A DNA stretch of 64,000 bases. It comes from JBBQUN01 sp963717115. Lineage in GTDB: Bacteria; Actinomycetota; Acidimicrobiia; Acidimicrobiales; SZUA-35. Made by a program: the position numbers and the translations under genes. Numbering within the stretch: the first letter of the stretch is position 1; each line of letters starts with the position of its first letter. Under the pieces are notes generated by a model, which worked only from the letters and a program-made list of their open reading frames with translations, was not told the DNA's origin and ran no database searches. Below are positions 33,075 through 42,462 of this stretch, one piece after another. The stretch spans positions 682,001 to 746,000 of the forward strand of contig CAVQVO010000020.1 of the NCBI GenBank assembly GCA_963717115.1, written 5' to 3'.

Positions 33075-34756
33075 CGGTTCGACGTCTCGGGTATCGCGGC
33101 GCTCGCCCGGTGGCCCGCAGCACGGGCGAAGCGGTCGGGGTCCTCGGCCTCGGCTCGGGCCAGCGACGCGGCGATGAACGCATCGAACAGGGGTGCGGGT
33201 CGATTGGGGCGGCTCTTCAGCTCGGGATGAGCCTGGGTGCCGACCCAGAACGGGTGATCGGCCAACTCGATGAACTCGACCAGGCGCCCATCGGGGGACG
33301 TCCCCGAGCAACGGAACGTGGTCCCCTCGGTGAATCGGGTGCGGTACTTGGGGTTGAACTCGTAGCGATGCCGGTGCCGTTCCTTGATGACGGTCTGACC
33401 GTAGGCCCGGGCGACCTGGCTGCCCTCGTCGAGCACGGCCACGTACGCACCGAGCCGCATGGTGCCACCCATGTCGGTCACGCCCCGCTGGGAATCCATG
33501 AGGTCGATCACGGGATAGGGGGTCGTGACGTCCTGGGTGTCGAACTCGCTCGAATGGGCTCCCGAGAGGCCGAGGACGTGCCGGGCGTACTCGACGGTCA
33601 TGACCTGCATGCCCAGACACAGCCCGAGGCACGGCTGGCCGGTCTCGCGGGCGAATCGGGCCGCTTCGATCTTGCCCTCGATCCCACGCTCACCGAAGCC
33701 GCCGGGCAGCACGATCCCGTCGAGATGGCCGAGCATGTCGTCGACCAGGAGGCCTTCGACGTGATCGGACATGATCCACTCGATCTCGATGTCGACCTGG
33801 TGATGGATGGCGGCGTGACGCAGCGCCTCGGCCACCGAGAGGTACGCGTCGGGCAGGGTGATGTACTTGCCGACGATGCCGATCCTCAACGGTTTCCAGG
33901 CCGTGGTGACCATCTCGACCAGGCGGGTCCACTCGGCGAGGTCGGGCTGCACGTCGGGCAGGCCGAGCATCTTGCACACGTAGGCGTCGAGACCTTCGTC
34001 GTGCATGTTGAGCGGGATCTGGTAGAGCGAGGCGGCATCGGCGGCATTGACGATGCCCTCGAGGGGGACATCGCACAGGTTGGAGATCTTCGACCGCAGA
34101 CCGTCGGAGATGTGCAGGTCCGAGCGACACACGATCACATCGGGCTGGATGCCCCGGGACCGGAGCTCGGTCACCGAGTGCTGGGTCGGCTTGGTCTTGT
34201 GTTCACCGGCCGGACCGATGAACGGCACCAGGGTGACGTGGACATAGCAGACGTTGTCGCGACCGACGTCGAGCCGGAACTGACGGATGGCCTCGAGGAA
34301 CGGGAGGATCTCGATGTCGCCGACGGTGCCCCCGACCTCGGTGATCACCACGTCGACGTCGTCGGACACCAGGGCGTTGATCCGCTTCTTGATCTCGTCG
34401 GTGATGTGCGGGATCACCTGCACGGTCTTGCCGAGATAGTCGCCTCGGCGTTCGGCGGCGATGACCGCCGAGTAGATCGAGCCGGTCGTGGCGTTCGATG
34501 CCTGCGTGAGCGGTTCGTCGATGAACCGCTCGTAGTGCCCGAGATCGAGGTCGGTCTCTCCCCCATCGTCGGTCACGTAGACCTCACCGTGTTCGAACGG
34601 GTTCATGGTGCCCGGATCGACGTTGAGGTACGGGTCGAGCTTCTGCATCGTGACCCGGAGTCCTCTGGCCTTCAGCAATCGCCCCAGCGAGGAGGCCGTG
34701 AGCCCCTTGCCGAGCGAGCTGACGACGCCACCGGTCACGAAGATGTGCTTCGTCAA
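33071..34756 (-). CDS. pyrG: CTP synthase
   Basis: The 561-residue protein has an N-terminal amidoligase domain (HIFVTGGVVSSLGKGLTAS, LDPYLNVDPGTMNPFEHGEV) and a C-terminal class I glutamine amidotransferase domain with catalytic Cys in CLGLCLGMQV and GGFGERGIEGK. It converts UTP to CTP with glutamine. The start is a TTG at 34756 with GGAG about nine bases upstream; no ATG or GTG fits the conserved N-terminus. The frame stays open for 1.9 kb upstream without similarity, so that region is not part of the gene. Confidence 0.96.
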   Translation of the reverse strand: MTKHIFVTGGVVSSLGKGLTASSLGRLLKARGLRVTMQKLDPYLNVDPGTMNPFEHGEVYVTDDGGETDLDLGHYERFIDEPLTQASNATTGSIYSAVIAAERRGDYLGKTVQVIPHITDEIKKRINALVSDDVDVVITEVGGTVGDIEILPFLEAIRQFRLDVGRDNVCYVHVTLVPFIGPAGEHKTKPTQHSVTELRSRGIQPDVIVCRSDLHISDGLRSKISNLCDVPLEGIVNAADAASLYQIPLNMHDEGLDAYVCKMLGLPDVQPDLAEWTRLVEMVTTAWKPLRIGIVGKYITLPDAYLSVAEALRHAAIHHQVDIEIEWIMSDHVEGLLVDDMLGHLDGIVLPGGFGERGIEGKIEAARFARETGQPCLGLCLGMQVMTVEYARHVLGLSGAHSSEFDTQDVTTPYPVIDLMDSQRGVTDMGGTMRLGAYVAVLDEGSQVARAYGQTVIKERHRHRYEFNPKYRTRFTEGTTFRCSGTSPDGRLVEFIELADHPFWVGTQAHPELKSRPNRPAPLFDAFIAASLARAEAEDPDRFARAAGHRASAAIPETSNR

Positions 34757-34933
34757 TCCGCGCTCCCATTCATTCCGCTCGGTCCAACCTAGCGCCGCGA
34801 CACCTCGCTCTGGCGCGATGGCGACGACCGAGAAACGACCCGGGCGCCACGATCCCGTCGGGTCCCGAACTGGCAGGCGGCACCCGGTGGCGTCAAGATG
34901 AGCCCTTGCCTCCCAGCGAACAGGACACCCCCC

Positions 34934-36187
34934 ATGACCGCTCTCTCCCCGACCACTCGGATCGACCTGACCGATCCGAGCGACCTCGGTTTCGATCCCG
35001 CCCGCCTGGCCAACATCGACCGCTACCTCGCCGAGCACTACCTCGACACCGGTCGGTTCCCGGGCATGAGCCTCGTGATCGGCCGCGCCGGGAAGGTCGC
35101 CCACGTCTCGCACCAGGGCTATGACCCCGACGCCATCTTCCGGATCTACTCGATGTCCAAGCCCGTCACCTCGATCGCGCTCATGCAGCTCTACGAACAG
35201 GGGCGGATCAAGATCAGCGACCCCGTCTCGACCTACCTCCCCGAGTGGGCCGACCTCCGCGTCTGGTCCGACGGCTCGCCGGCCAACTTCTCCACCAGCT
35301 TCCCCGAGCGCGAGATGATCGTTCGCGACCTGCTCACCCACACCTCCGGCCTCACCTACGGCTGGATGGGTCGCCATCCCGTCGACGCCCTCTACCGTCG
35401 CGAGGGCATCGGGGGCGTCACGCCGGGAAGCACCCTCGCCGACATGTGCGCGAGCCTGGCCGACGTGCCCCTGCTCTTCTCGCCGGGGACGCAGTGGAGC
35501 TACTCGGTGGCCACCGACGTCGTCGGCCACCTGGTCGAACTGGTGAGCGGTCAGCCCCTCGACGAGTATTTCGCCGAACACATCTTCGGTCCGCTGGGAA
35601 TGGTCGACACCGGATTCTGGGTCGACGACGAGCGCGCCGACCGGCTGGTCCCGAACTACGCGCACCCCGACCTGTCGCCGTTCGGCGTACCCGAGGGAGC
35701 AACGGGGACCATGGCCATGATCGACGACGGCGGGGCGAAGAGCCCGAATCGGACCAAGCCCACCTTCTTCTCCGGTGGTGGTGGTCTCACCTCCACCCTG
35801 TCGGACTACCACCGGTTCACCCAGATGCTGCTCCAGGGCGGCGCCCTCGACGGCGAGCGGATCATCGGACGCAAGACCCTCCAGTTCGCAACGTCCAACC
35901 ACCTGCCCGGTGGCCGTGATCTCGCCGCCATGGGTCAGCAGGTCTTCAGCGAGACCACCTACGAGGGCATCGGCTTCGGACTCGGATTCAGCGTCGTGCT
36001 CGACCCCTCCGAAGCGCAGGTCATCGGCTCCGCGGGCGAGTTCGCATGGGGTGGAGCGGCCTCGACCCTGTTCTGGGTCGATCCCGTCGAAGAACTCACG
36101 GTCGTCGGCATGACCCAACTGATGCCGTCGTCGGCCTATCCCGTCCGCCAGGAACTCAAGGCGCTCGTCTACGGAGCCCTCACCTGA
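34934..36187 (+). CDS. Serine hydrolase, class C beta-lactamase/penicillin-binding fold
   Basis: The protein has 417 residues from the ATG at 34934. The active-site S-x-x-K is YSMSKPVTS (near residue 72), followed by the YxN-equivalent WSYSVATDVVGHLVE and a late AWGGAASTLFWVDP block in place of KTG. Members are esterases, D-aminopeptidases or carboxypeptidases; no signal peptide is visible, so it is probably cytosolic. Its promoter region (34757-34933) is shared divergently with pyrG. Confidence 0.9.
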   Translation: MTALSPTTRIDLTDPSDLGFDPARLANIDRYLAEHYLDTGRFPGMSLVIGRAGKVAHVSHQGYDPDAIFRIYSMSKPVTSIALMQLYEQGRIKISDPVSTYLPEWADLRVWSDGSPANFSTSFPEREMIVRDLLTHTSGLTYGWMGRHPVDALYRREGIGGVTPGSTLADMCASLADVPLLFSPGTQWSYSVATDVVGHLVELVSGQPLDEYFAEHIFGPLGMVDTGFWVDDERADRLVPNYAHPDLSPFGVPEGATGTMAMIDDGGAKSPNRTKPTFFSGGGGLTSTLSDYHRFTQMLLQGGALDGERIIGRKTLQFATSNHLPGGRDLAAMGQQVFSETTYEGIGFGLGFSVVLDPSEAQVIGSAGEFAWGGAASTLFWVDPVEELTVVGMTQLMPSSAYPVRQELKALVYGALT

Positions 36188-36233
36188 ACCGGGCCGCCGA
36201 CCCCGCCGCGCCCGGCGTCGGAGCCTGCCGGTC

Positions 36234-36944
36234 ATGAACCTCGCCGGGCACATCGTCGTCGCCGAGCGAATCGAACGCGACCGGCCGGCCTTCTGGCTGG
36301 GCGCCGCCCTGCCCGACATCGCCGGCATGGGCCGGGTTCGGCTCCTGGGAACCACCGTCGACGACGACCTGCGTCGCGGCATCGCCTTCCACCACGCGAG
36401 CGACGAGGCCTTCCACTCCCACCCCTGGTTCACCGACCTCCAACGATCGCTCCGGGAACTCCTGCTCGACGACGGATTCGGGCGCGGTGCGGCCCGGGCC
36501 ATCGCCCACGTCGGACCCGAACTGTTCCTCGACGGCGCCGTGTTGTCCTGGGACCACACGGCGGTCGATCGGGCGTTCGCCGAACTGTCGGCTCGCCCCG
36601 AGGCACTCGAGACGCTGGTGCTGCCCGAGTTCCGGGCCCAGTGGGTCACCCATCGACTTCGGGCGTCGGCCTGGCGCCCGCACGACGAACCGCACGACCC
36701 ACACGCCGTGGCCCGTCGGTTGCAGCGAATCCTGCAGCGACGTCCCCGCCTGGCCTTCGACGCCGACCGGGTCGAGGCCGTTGCCGACCATCTGTACCCG
36801 TTCGAACGGCGAGTCGCCTCGACGGCCGCCGACTTCGTCGACGATCTCGCCGATCAGCTCCGACGACTGGTCCGGACTGACCCTTCTTCGGGTTCCGACG
36901 GCGAGCACCCGAGCCGCTCGGGCTCGGCGCGACCTTCTGGGTGA
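36234..36944 (+). CDS. Acyl-carrier-protein phosphodiesterase (AcpH)-like protein
   Basis: This 236-residue protein follows the AcpH layout. It begins MNLAGHIVVAERI, continues with LGAALPDIAG (metal-binding Asp region) and RRGIAFHHASDEAFHSHPWF (His/Asp cluster), and has QRRPRLAFDADRVEAVADHL near the end. AcpH removes the phosphopantetheine arm from ACP. Similarity is moderate, so another HD-superfamily hydrolase is possible. It starts 46 bases after the serine hydrolase gene. Its last 299 bases lie opposite the 3' end of the recN reading, which is suspicious; one or both C-termini may be artificially extended. Confidence 0.6.
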   Translation: MNLAGHIVVAERIERDRPAFWLGAALPDIAGMGRVRLLGTTVDDDLRRGIAFHHASDEAFHSHPWFTDLQRSLRELLLDDGFGRGAARAIAHVGPELFLDGAVLSWDHTAVDRAFAELSARPEALETLVLPEFRAQWVTHRLRASAWRPHDEPHDPHAVARRLQRILQRRPRLAFDADRVEAVADHLYPFERRVASTAADFVDDLADQLRRLVRTDPSSGSDGEHPSRSGSARPSG

Positions 36945-38526
36945 GCGCCTCGTCGCGCAATTCGGCGGCATGCTGGCGCGCCGTTGCCGAGTCGGGCTGT
37001 CCCGACAGCATGCGGGCCAGCTCGGTCACCCGGTCGGCGTCGTCGAGGAGTCGAACGTCGGAGACCGTTGCGTCGTCGTTCTGCAGCTTCTGCACCGCGA
37101 GATGGGCGTCGGCGAAGGCCGCGACCTGCGGAAGATGGGTGACCACCAGGACCTGGTGGCGGTCGCCGAGGGCGGCCAGCGCCCGCCCGACCGCGAAGCC
37201 CGCCTGCCCGCCGATCCCGGCGTCGACCTCGTCGAAGACCAGGATCGGTGGGGCCTCCGACAGCACGCTTCGCAGGGCCAGCATCGCCCGGGCCAACTCG
37301 CCGCCCGAGGCCACCTTGGCCAGCGGCTGGAGGGGTGAGCCGGGATTGGCCGAGAGCTGGAACACCACCTGGCCACCGTCGTCGCCATCGATCGAGATAC
37401 CGACCCGGGCCTTGGGCATGGCCAGGTCGGGGAGATGCGCCTCGATGGCCGCAGCGAGCCCCGGACCCGCGGCGAGGCGGGCCGTGCGAACCTCGGCGGC
37501 CGCCGCAGCGACCCCGGCGCGGGCGTCGGCCAGCTCGGCGTCGAGGTGCTCGGCTCGGCGATCGGCCTCCTCGAGCTCGCTCAACCGCTCGGCGAGTGCT
37601 CGGTGTTCGTCGATGACGGCAGCCAGGTTGTCGCCGTACTTGCGGCACAGCTGTTGGAGCTGGTGGCGTCGGGACTGGATGGCAGCGAGCGCCTCGGGGT
37701 CGGGTTCGATGGTGTCGGCGACCGAGCGGACCGAGTCGGCGAGGTCGTCGAGCTCGGCCAGGAGGTTGCGCAGACGGACCGAATCGTCGGCGAACGGCGG
37801 TCGGCCGTCGAGCCGGACGAGGGCCTGGCCCAGCAGGTCCCTGACCCCGTCGTCGTCGGTCAGCACCGTGAGCGCCGACGACGCAGCCTGCTGGTGATCG
37901 ACGGCGTTGGCCAGGACCTCTTCCTGTTCGGACAGGCGCTGGTCTTCGTCGGGGTCCTCGATCGCCGCAGCGTCGAGTTCGTCGACCTGATAGCGGAGCA
38001 GGTCGATCTCACGGTGACGGGAACGCTCGTCGCCGCCGATGCCGGCGAGCACGGCTTCGACGTCGTGCAGCGTGCGCCGAGCCTGCTCGAGGGCCGACCG
38101 ATCGACCTTGCCGAACGCATCGAGGGCGGCCCGCTGCGCATCGACTCCGAGGAGTGACTGATGCGAGTGCTGTCCGTGGAGATCGACGAGCCGGCGTCCG
38201 AGCTCGGTCAGGGTCGACGCCGTGACCGGTCGACCGTTCACGTAGGCGCGGGAACGACCCTCGGCCGGCACCGCCCGCGTGATGATCACCTCGCCGTCCT
38301 CGGCGCCCTCGCCGTCGAACGAGAAACGGCCGTCGACCACCGCCTCGTCGGCTCCCGGCCGCACGAGTCCCGGGTCGGCCCGCCCACCCATCAGCAACGA
38401 GATGGCGTCGACCAGCAGGGTCTTGCCGGCTCCGGTTTCGCCGGTGAGGGCGATCAGACCCGCGGGAAGGCGAAGCGAGAGCTTGTCGATGACACCGAGA
38501 TCGGAGACGGTCAGTTCGAGGAGCAT
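36646..38526 (-). CDS. recN: DNA repair protein RecN
   Basis: The SMC-like ATPase begins MLLELTVSDLGVIDKLSL with Walker A ALTGETGAGKTLLVDAI. A central coiled-coil rich in Leu/Glu/Ala follows, then ASGGELARAMLALR (signature), ILVFDEVDAGIGG (Walker B) and VVTHLPQVAAFADAHL. RecN acts at double-strand breaks. The reading gives 626 residues, but family sequence ends near residue 555 (DSATARQHAAELRDEAL). The last 70 residues are Arg-rich and antisense to the neighbouring plus-strand gene. A lost stop through a base insertion is likely; a short hairpin at 36908-36922 would suit the true gene junction. Confidence 0.92.
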   Translation of the reverse strand: MLLELTVSDLGVIDKLSLRLPAGLIALTGETGAGKTLLVDAISLLMGGRADPGLVRPGADEAVVDGRFSFDGEGAEDGEVIITRAVPAEGRSRAYVNGRPVTASTLTELGRRLVDLHGQHSHQSLLGVDAQRAALDAFGKVDRSALEQARRTLHDVEAVLAGIGGDERSRHREIDLLRYQVDELDAAAIEDPDEDQRLSEQEEVLANAVDHQQAASSALTVLTDDDGVRDLLGQALVRLDGRPPFADDSVRLRNLLAELDDLADSVRSVADTIEPDPEALAAIQSRRHQLQQLCRKYGDNLAAVIDEHRALAERLSELEEADRRAEHLDAELADARAGVAAAAAEVRTARLAAGPGLAAAIEAHLPDLAMPKARVGISIDGDDGGQVVFQLSANPGSPLQPLAKVASGGELARAMLALRSVLSEAPPILVFDEVDAGIGGQAGFAVGRALAALGDRHQVLVVTHLPQVAAFADAHLAVQKLQNDDATVSDVRLLDDADRVTELARMLSGQPDSATARQHAAELRDEALTQKVAPSPSGSGARRRNPKKGQSGPVVGADRRDRRRSRRPSRRLAVRTGTDGRQRPRPGRRRRPGGDVAAGFAATDGPRRVGRAVRRAGARPTPEVDG

Positions 38527-38553
38527 GGTGCGAGAGGCATGGGCGGGAGGGGC

Positions 38554-39516
38554 TCAGCGGTCGGAGAGGCCGAATTTCTCTTTCAGGATCGTATGGAAGT
38601 CGTGGCCGTCGCGGACGAGGAACGTGGCTCGCCGACGACCGCCCCGGCAGATCACCGAGTCGCCGGGCTCGAGCCGGGCGACCTGTCGACCGTCGACGGT
38701 GACCACCCCGGCACGGTACCCGTCGACGGTGAGCCGCACCTCGGTGGTCGGGGCCAGCACGAGCGAACGGTCGAAGACCATGTGCGGTGCGACCGGCGAC
38801 AGCACCAGGGCCTCGAAATCGGGCTCGACGATCGGTCCTCCGGCCGACATCGAGTAGGCCGTCGATCCGGTCGGGGTCGCCAGGATCAGCCCATCGGCGA
38901 GGTAGCGGGTGAAGTGTCGCCCGGCGATCGACGCCGACACCGAAACCGTGTGGCCGGCATCGGCTCGCTCGAGCACCAGTTCGTTCAGGGCGAAGGTCGA
39001 CTCACGAACCCGGGAGGTCGCCGCCTCGCGGCGATCGTCGGCCGGGAGCGCTCGCTCGATCGTGATGTCGAGCAGCATGCGGTGTTCGGGGCGGAGCACG
39101 CCGGCGGCCCAGTCGTCGAGCGCCGCTTCGAGTTGCTCGGGATCGACCTCGGTGAGGTAACCGAGGTGACCGGCGTTGATGCCGAGGAGCGGTACCCCGG
39201 AGTCGACCGAGAGTCGGGTGGCCCGGAGCATGGTGCCGTCGCCGCCGATGCTCACGCACAGCGCCAGACCGACACCGAACGAGGGTTCCTCGACACCGAG
39301 GTCGGACCGACCGACGAGCTCGGCATCGGTCGGTCGGCAGCACGGCCCGCCGCCCGTTCTCCGCGCACCAGGCGATGGCTCGTCGGGCGAGGTCGGGCAC
39401 TTCGGTTCGGTACTGGTGGAGCACGATCCCGATCGGTCCGGCCGTCGCCTGCCTCGGATCGACACGGGATCGACAGGATCGGAGCGGGAAGGCTCGGGTA
39501 CGGCACGCTCGGTCAC
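38554..39516 (-). CDS. nadK: NAD kinase (internally frame-shifted as read)
   Basis: The C-terminal 240 residues are a clear NAD kinase: CVSIGGDGTMLRATRL, LLGINAGHLGYLTEV, STFALNELVLER, and ADGLILATPTGSTAYSMSAGG. The N-terminal part only makes sense in another frame (GPIGIVLHQYRTEV, then ARRAIAWCAENGRRAVLP) between about 39460 and 39330. One extra base near 39328 and a compensating change in 39440-39480 explain this. The ATG at 39516 overlaps the tlyA stop, which supports it as the real start. NadK phosphorylates NAD to NADP. Confidence 0.92.
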   Translation of the reverse strand: MTERAVPEPSRSDPVDPVSIRGRRRPDRSGSCSTSTEPKCPTSPDEPSPGARRTGGGPCCRPTDAELVGRSDLGVEEPSFGVGLALCVSIGGDGTMLRATRLSVDSGVPLLGINAGHLGYLTEVDPEQLEAALDDWAAGVLRPEHRMLLDITIERALPADDRREAATSRVRESTFALNELVLERADAGHTVSVSASIAGRHFTRYLADGLILATPTGSTAYSMSAGGPIVEPDFEALVLSPVAPHMVFDRSLVLAPTTEVRLTVDGYRAGVVTVDGRQVARLEPGDSVICRGGRRRATFLVRDGHDFHTILKEKFGLSDR

Positions 39517-40418
39517 GACGGATCTCCCTGGGTGGACGTCGGTGCTTCCACGGTGAGCGGGCGTGTCTCGAGCGGATCCGGAACGACGTCGGATCCGTCG
39601 GGCGGCTCGGAGCCACCGGCCCGGCGCACCTCGGCCGCGATGCGATCCGCCAGGTCCACGACCGGGGCGCCACCGATCACGAATCGTCCGACGAACTCGA
39701 CGTTGCCGTTCGTTCCGGTGATCGACGAGGTGACGAGATCGACCATCGGGGCTCCGGCCCGGTCTGCCGCCTGGGCCACCTCGCCGAGCACCCGCAGCCA
39801 GATCGCCGGATCGGTGATGATCCCCTTGCCCCTGGAGACCTCGATCCGGCCGGCCTCGAACTGGGGTTTGATCAGCAGCAGCAACGAGGAGCCGGGGGCG
39901 GTGACGGCGATCAGGCCCGGCAGGACCTTGATCAGCGAGATGAACGACAGATCGCCGACGGTCAGGTCGACCCGTCCACCCAGTTGCCGTTCGTCGATCG
40001 ATCGGATGTCGGTCTGTTCCCGCAGGTCGACACGGGCATCCCGACGGAGGCGCTCGTGGAGTTGGTGGGTCCCGACGTCGACGGCGACCACGGCGGCGGC
40101 GCCCCGCTGGAGCAGGCAGTCGGTGAACCCGCCGGTCGACGAACCGGCGTCGAGACAGCGAAGGCCGGTGGGATCGATACCGAACCGATCCAGGGCCCCG
40201 GCGAGTTTCGCTCCGGCCCGGCTGACGAAGGGCGGCGGTGGACCGAGCAGCTTCACGTCTTGGGCCGGGTCGACCTGACGCGCCGGCTTGTCGGCCGGGG
40301 CACCGTCGACGAGCACCCGACCATCGGCGATGAGTCGTGCCGCCTGCTCGCGACTCGGAGCGAGGCCCCGACGGAGCACTTCGGCGTCGAGACGCCGACG
40401 AACCGCCACCGCCGTCAC
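39513..40418 (-). CDS. tlyA: TlyA family rRNA (cytidine-2'-O)-methyltransferase
   Basis: The 301-residue protein has an N-terminal S4 domain (RLDAEVLRRGLAPSREQAAR) and an FtsJ-like methyltransferase domain with LDAGSSTGGFTDCLL as SAM motif I and DLTVGDLSFISLIKVLP. TlyA 2'-O-methylates 16S and 23S rRNA and its loss gives capreomycin resistance in mycobacteria. It starts at a GTG overlapping the HAD gene stop (GTGA), and its stop overlaps nadK. The order HAD-tlyA-nadK-recN is typical of Actinobacteria. Confidence 0.94.
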   Translation of the reverse strand: MTAVAVRRRLDAEVLRRGLAPSREQAARLIADGRVLVDGAPADKPARQVDPAQDVKLLGPPPPFVSRAGAKLAGALDRFGIDPTGLRCLDAGSSTGGFTDCLLQRGAAAVVAVDVGTHQLHERLRRDARVDLREQTDIRSIDERQLGGRVDLTVGDLSFISLIKVLPGLIAVTAPGSSLLLLIKPQFEAGRIEVSRGKGIITDPAIWLRVLGEVAQAADRAGAPMVDLVTSSITGTNGNVEFVGRFVIGGAPVVDLADRIAAEVRRAGGSEPPDGSDVVPDPLETRPLTVEAPTSTQGDPS

Positions 40419-41170
40419 CCCTCGCCGGCGGTCAGTGTCGCCACGACCGCAGCCAGGTCGTCGCCGACGAACTCGGGAACCGGGTCGACCGGCAGATCCG
40501 AGCGACCGACGACTCCCGTCAGGACCAGGGCGAAGCGGTACCCGAGGGCCTCGGCGAAGGCGCCGTCGGTTTCGGGCCGATCGCCGACCATCACCCCCTC
40601 GGTCCCGAATCGGTCCCGAACGAGTCGGGCTGCGGGCTGCTCGGGCTTGCCGGCAACGACCGGTCGGACTCCGGTGGCGGTGGCCACCGCGGCCACGATG
40701 GCACCGGCGCCGGGATAGAAGCCGAACTCGGTCGGGTAGGTCGGATCGGTGTTGGTGGCGATGAACCGGGCCCCGCCGTCGACGGCCTGGGTCGCCGTGC
40801 GGAGGCGGTCGTACGACAGGTCCCAGTCGAGACCGACCAGGAGGGCATCGGCCGGCCCCTCCGAGACCAGGGTCGCTCCCCGGGCCACGACCGCTTCGCG
40901 GATGCCGGGCCCACCGAGCACCATGACCCGCTCCCCGGGTTCGACGAGGAGCGCGCCGGCCATCGCCGACGACATGAATCGACCGGGAGCGTCGATCCCC
41001 ATCGAGACGAGCTTCGCTTCCTGCTCGGCGACGGTGGCGAACGAGTTGTTGGTGACGAAGGCGACCTCGTGACCGAGGGCGATGAGCCGGGAAACCGCGG
41101 CGGCGGATCCGGGGATCGGGATCGTGCCCGTCCACAGCACGCCGTCGAGGTCAAGGGCCCAAGTCGTCAC
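40415..41170 (-). CDS. HAD-superfamily phosphatase, NagD/PGP-like (class IIA)
   Basis: From the GTG at 41170 the protein has 251 residues. HAD motif I is WALDLDGVLWTG, motif II FVTNNSF, and the distal motifs are AGKPEQP and VGDRPETDGAFAEALG. The large cap is typical of the NagD/4-nitrophenylphosphatase group. These remove phosphate from small metabolites such as phosphoglycolate; the substrate is not clear. A TAGGGT -10 element lies seven bases before this GTG, and it begins the tlyA-nadK-recN transcript. Confidence 0.9.
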   Translation of the reverse strand: MTTWALDLDGVLWTGTIPIPGSAAAVSRLIALGHEVAFVTNNSFATVAEQEAKLVSMGIDAPGRFMSSAMAGALLVEPGERVMVLGGPGIREAVVARGATLVSEGPADALLVGLDWDLSYDRLRTATQAVDGGARFIATNTDPTYPTEFGFYPGAGAIVAAVATATGVRPVVAGKPEQPAARLVRDRFGTEGVMVGDRPETDGAFAEALGYRFALVLTGVVGRSDLPVDPVPEFVGDDLAAVVATLTAGEG

Positions 41171-41177
41171 GCCCGAC

Positions 41178-41183
41178 ACCCTA
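41178..41183 (-). promoter_or_regulatory. -10 element TAGGGT of a leaderless promoter (HAD-tlyA-nadK operon)
   Basis: TAGGGT, seven bases, then the GTG at 41170. Confidence 0.45.
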
Positions 41184-41346
41184 TCCCTGCCGCCGACCGG
41201 CGTGATCCGAGCACTCGACCCCGCCACGTCGTCGACCGAGCCCGGCCACGATCGGTGGTCGGGCATCGTCGCTGCGTGATGGGTCAATGGTCCCGAATCC
41301 GGGGTCGGAACGCGCAGAAAACCCCGACCTCTCACGCCGGGCGCTC

Positions 41347-41352
41347 TAGAGT
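41347..41352 (+). promoter_or_regulatory. -10 element TAGAGT of a leaderless promoter (fba)
   Basis: TAGAGT, seven bases, then the fba ATG at 41360; no ribosome binding site. Confidence 0.5.
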
Positions 41353-41359
41353 CGTGGCC

Positions 41360-42443
41360 ATGCCTGTCGACGTAACCAACCTTCCTCCCGGTGTGATCAC
41401 CGGTGAATCCGTTTCCGCCGTCTATGCCCTGGCCAAGGAGCGCCAGTTCGCGCTTCCTGCCGCGAACTGCATCGGGAGCAACTCGATGAACGCGGTGCTC
41501 GAGACCGCCGCCAAGGTGAACTCGCCGGTGATCATCCAGTTCTCGCACAGCGGCGGAGCGTTCTTCGCCGGCAAGAGCCGTCCCCAACGGCGACGACCAG
41601 GGTTCGATCCTCGGTTCGCTGGCCGGAGCCCGCCATGTCTGGACGATGGCCGAGGCCTACGGAGCGAGGGTCATGCTGCACACCGACCACGCTGCGAAGG
41701 ACAAGCTGGGTTGGGTGTCGGGACTGATCGAGCACGGCGAGCGACACTTCGAGACCAACGGGGTGCCCTTGTTCAGCTCCCACATGCTCGATCTGTCCGA
41801 GGAATCGATCGAGGAGAACATCGAGATCTCGTGTTCGTTCCTCGAGCGGATGAGCAAGCTCGGCATGACCCTCGAGATCGAACTCGGGATCACCGGTGGC
41901 GAGGAAGACGGGGTCGACAACACCGACGCCGACACCAGTGATCTGTATTCCAAGCCCGAGGAGGTGTCGTACGCCTACGAGGAACTGTCGAAGATCTCCC
42001 CGAACTTCACCATCGCCGCGGCGTTCGGCAACGTGCACGGGGTCTACAAACCCGGCAACGTCGTGCTGACACCGTCGATCCTCGACGATTCGCAGCGCTA
42101 CATCGCCGAGAAGTTCGGCACCGGCCCCAAGCCCGTCAACTTCGTGTTCCATGGTGGATCCGGATCGACCGCCGCCGAGATCGCCGAGGCGCTGTCGTAT
42201 GGCGTGGTGAAGATGAACATCGACACCGATCTGCAATGGGCGTTCTGGGACGGCATCCGTCGCTTCGAAGCCGACAAACACGACTACCTCCAAGGTCAGA
42301 TCGGCAATCCCGACGGCGACGACAAGCCCAACAAGAAGACCTACGACCCGCGGGTCTGGCTCCGTGCCGGCGAAGTGTCGTTCGTCGAGCGCCTCACCCA
42401 GGCGTTCGAGGAACTCAACAACGTCGACACGCTGGCCGGCTGA
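41360..42443 (+). CDS. fba: Fructose-bisphosphate aldolase, class II (frameshifted as read)
   Basis: The product is about 360 residues once one extra base near 41579 is discounted. The N-terminal part (FALPAANCIGSNSMNAVLE, IIQFSHSGGAFFAGKS) and the C-terminal part (VMLHTDHAAKDKLGW, FELGITGGEEDGVDN-like segment, GNVHGVYKPG, VFHGGSGSTAAEI, GVVKMNIDTDLQWAFW) are one class IIA aldolase with its zinc-binding histidines. Between them the correct continuation (VPNGDDQGSILGSLAGARHV) is readable in the next frame. It cleaves fructose 1,6-bisphosphate in glycolysis. A break in such a gene most likely reflects an assembly insertion. Confidence 0.94.
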
Positions 42444-42462
42444 TCGGTTCACGGTCGGCGGC

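Noticed and set aside
34757..36649. Open minus-strand frame continuing 1.9 kb upstream of pyrG, making a 1192-residue reading
   Set aside because: Only the pyrG part has family similarity; the rest is antisense to two real plus-strand genes and is open because of high GC content.
38161..40278. 705-residue plus-strand reading opposite nadK and tlyA
   Set aside because: Antisense of two conserved genes with no domain of its own.
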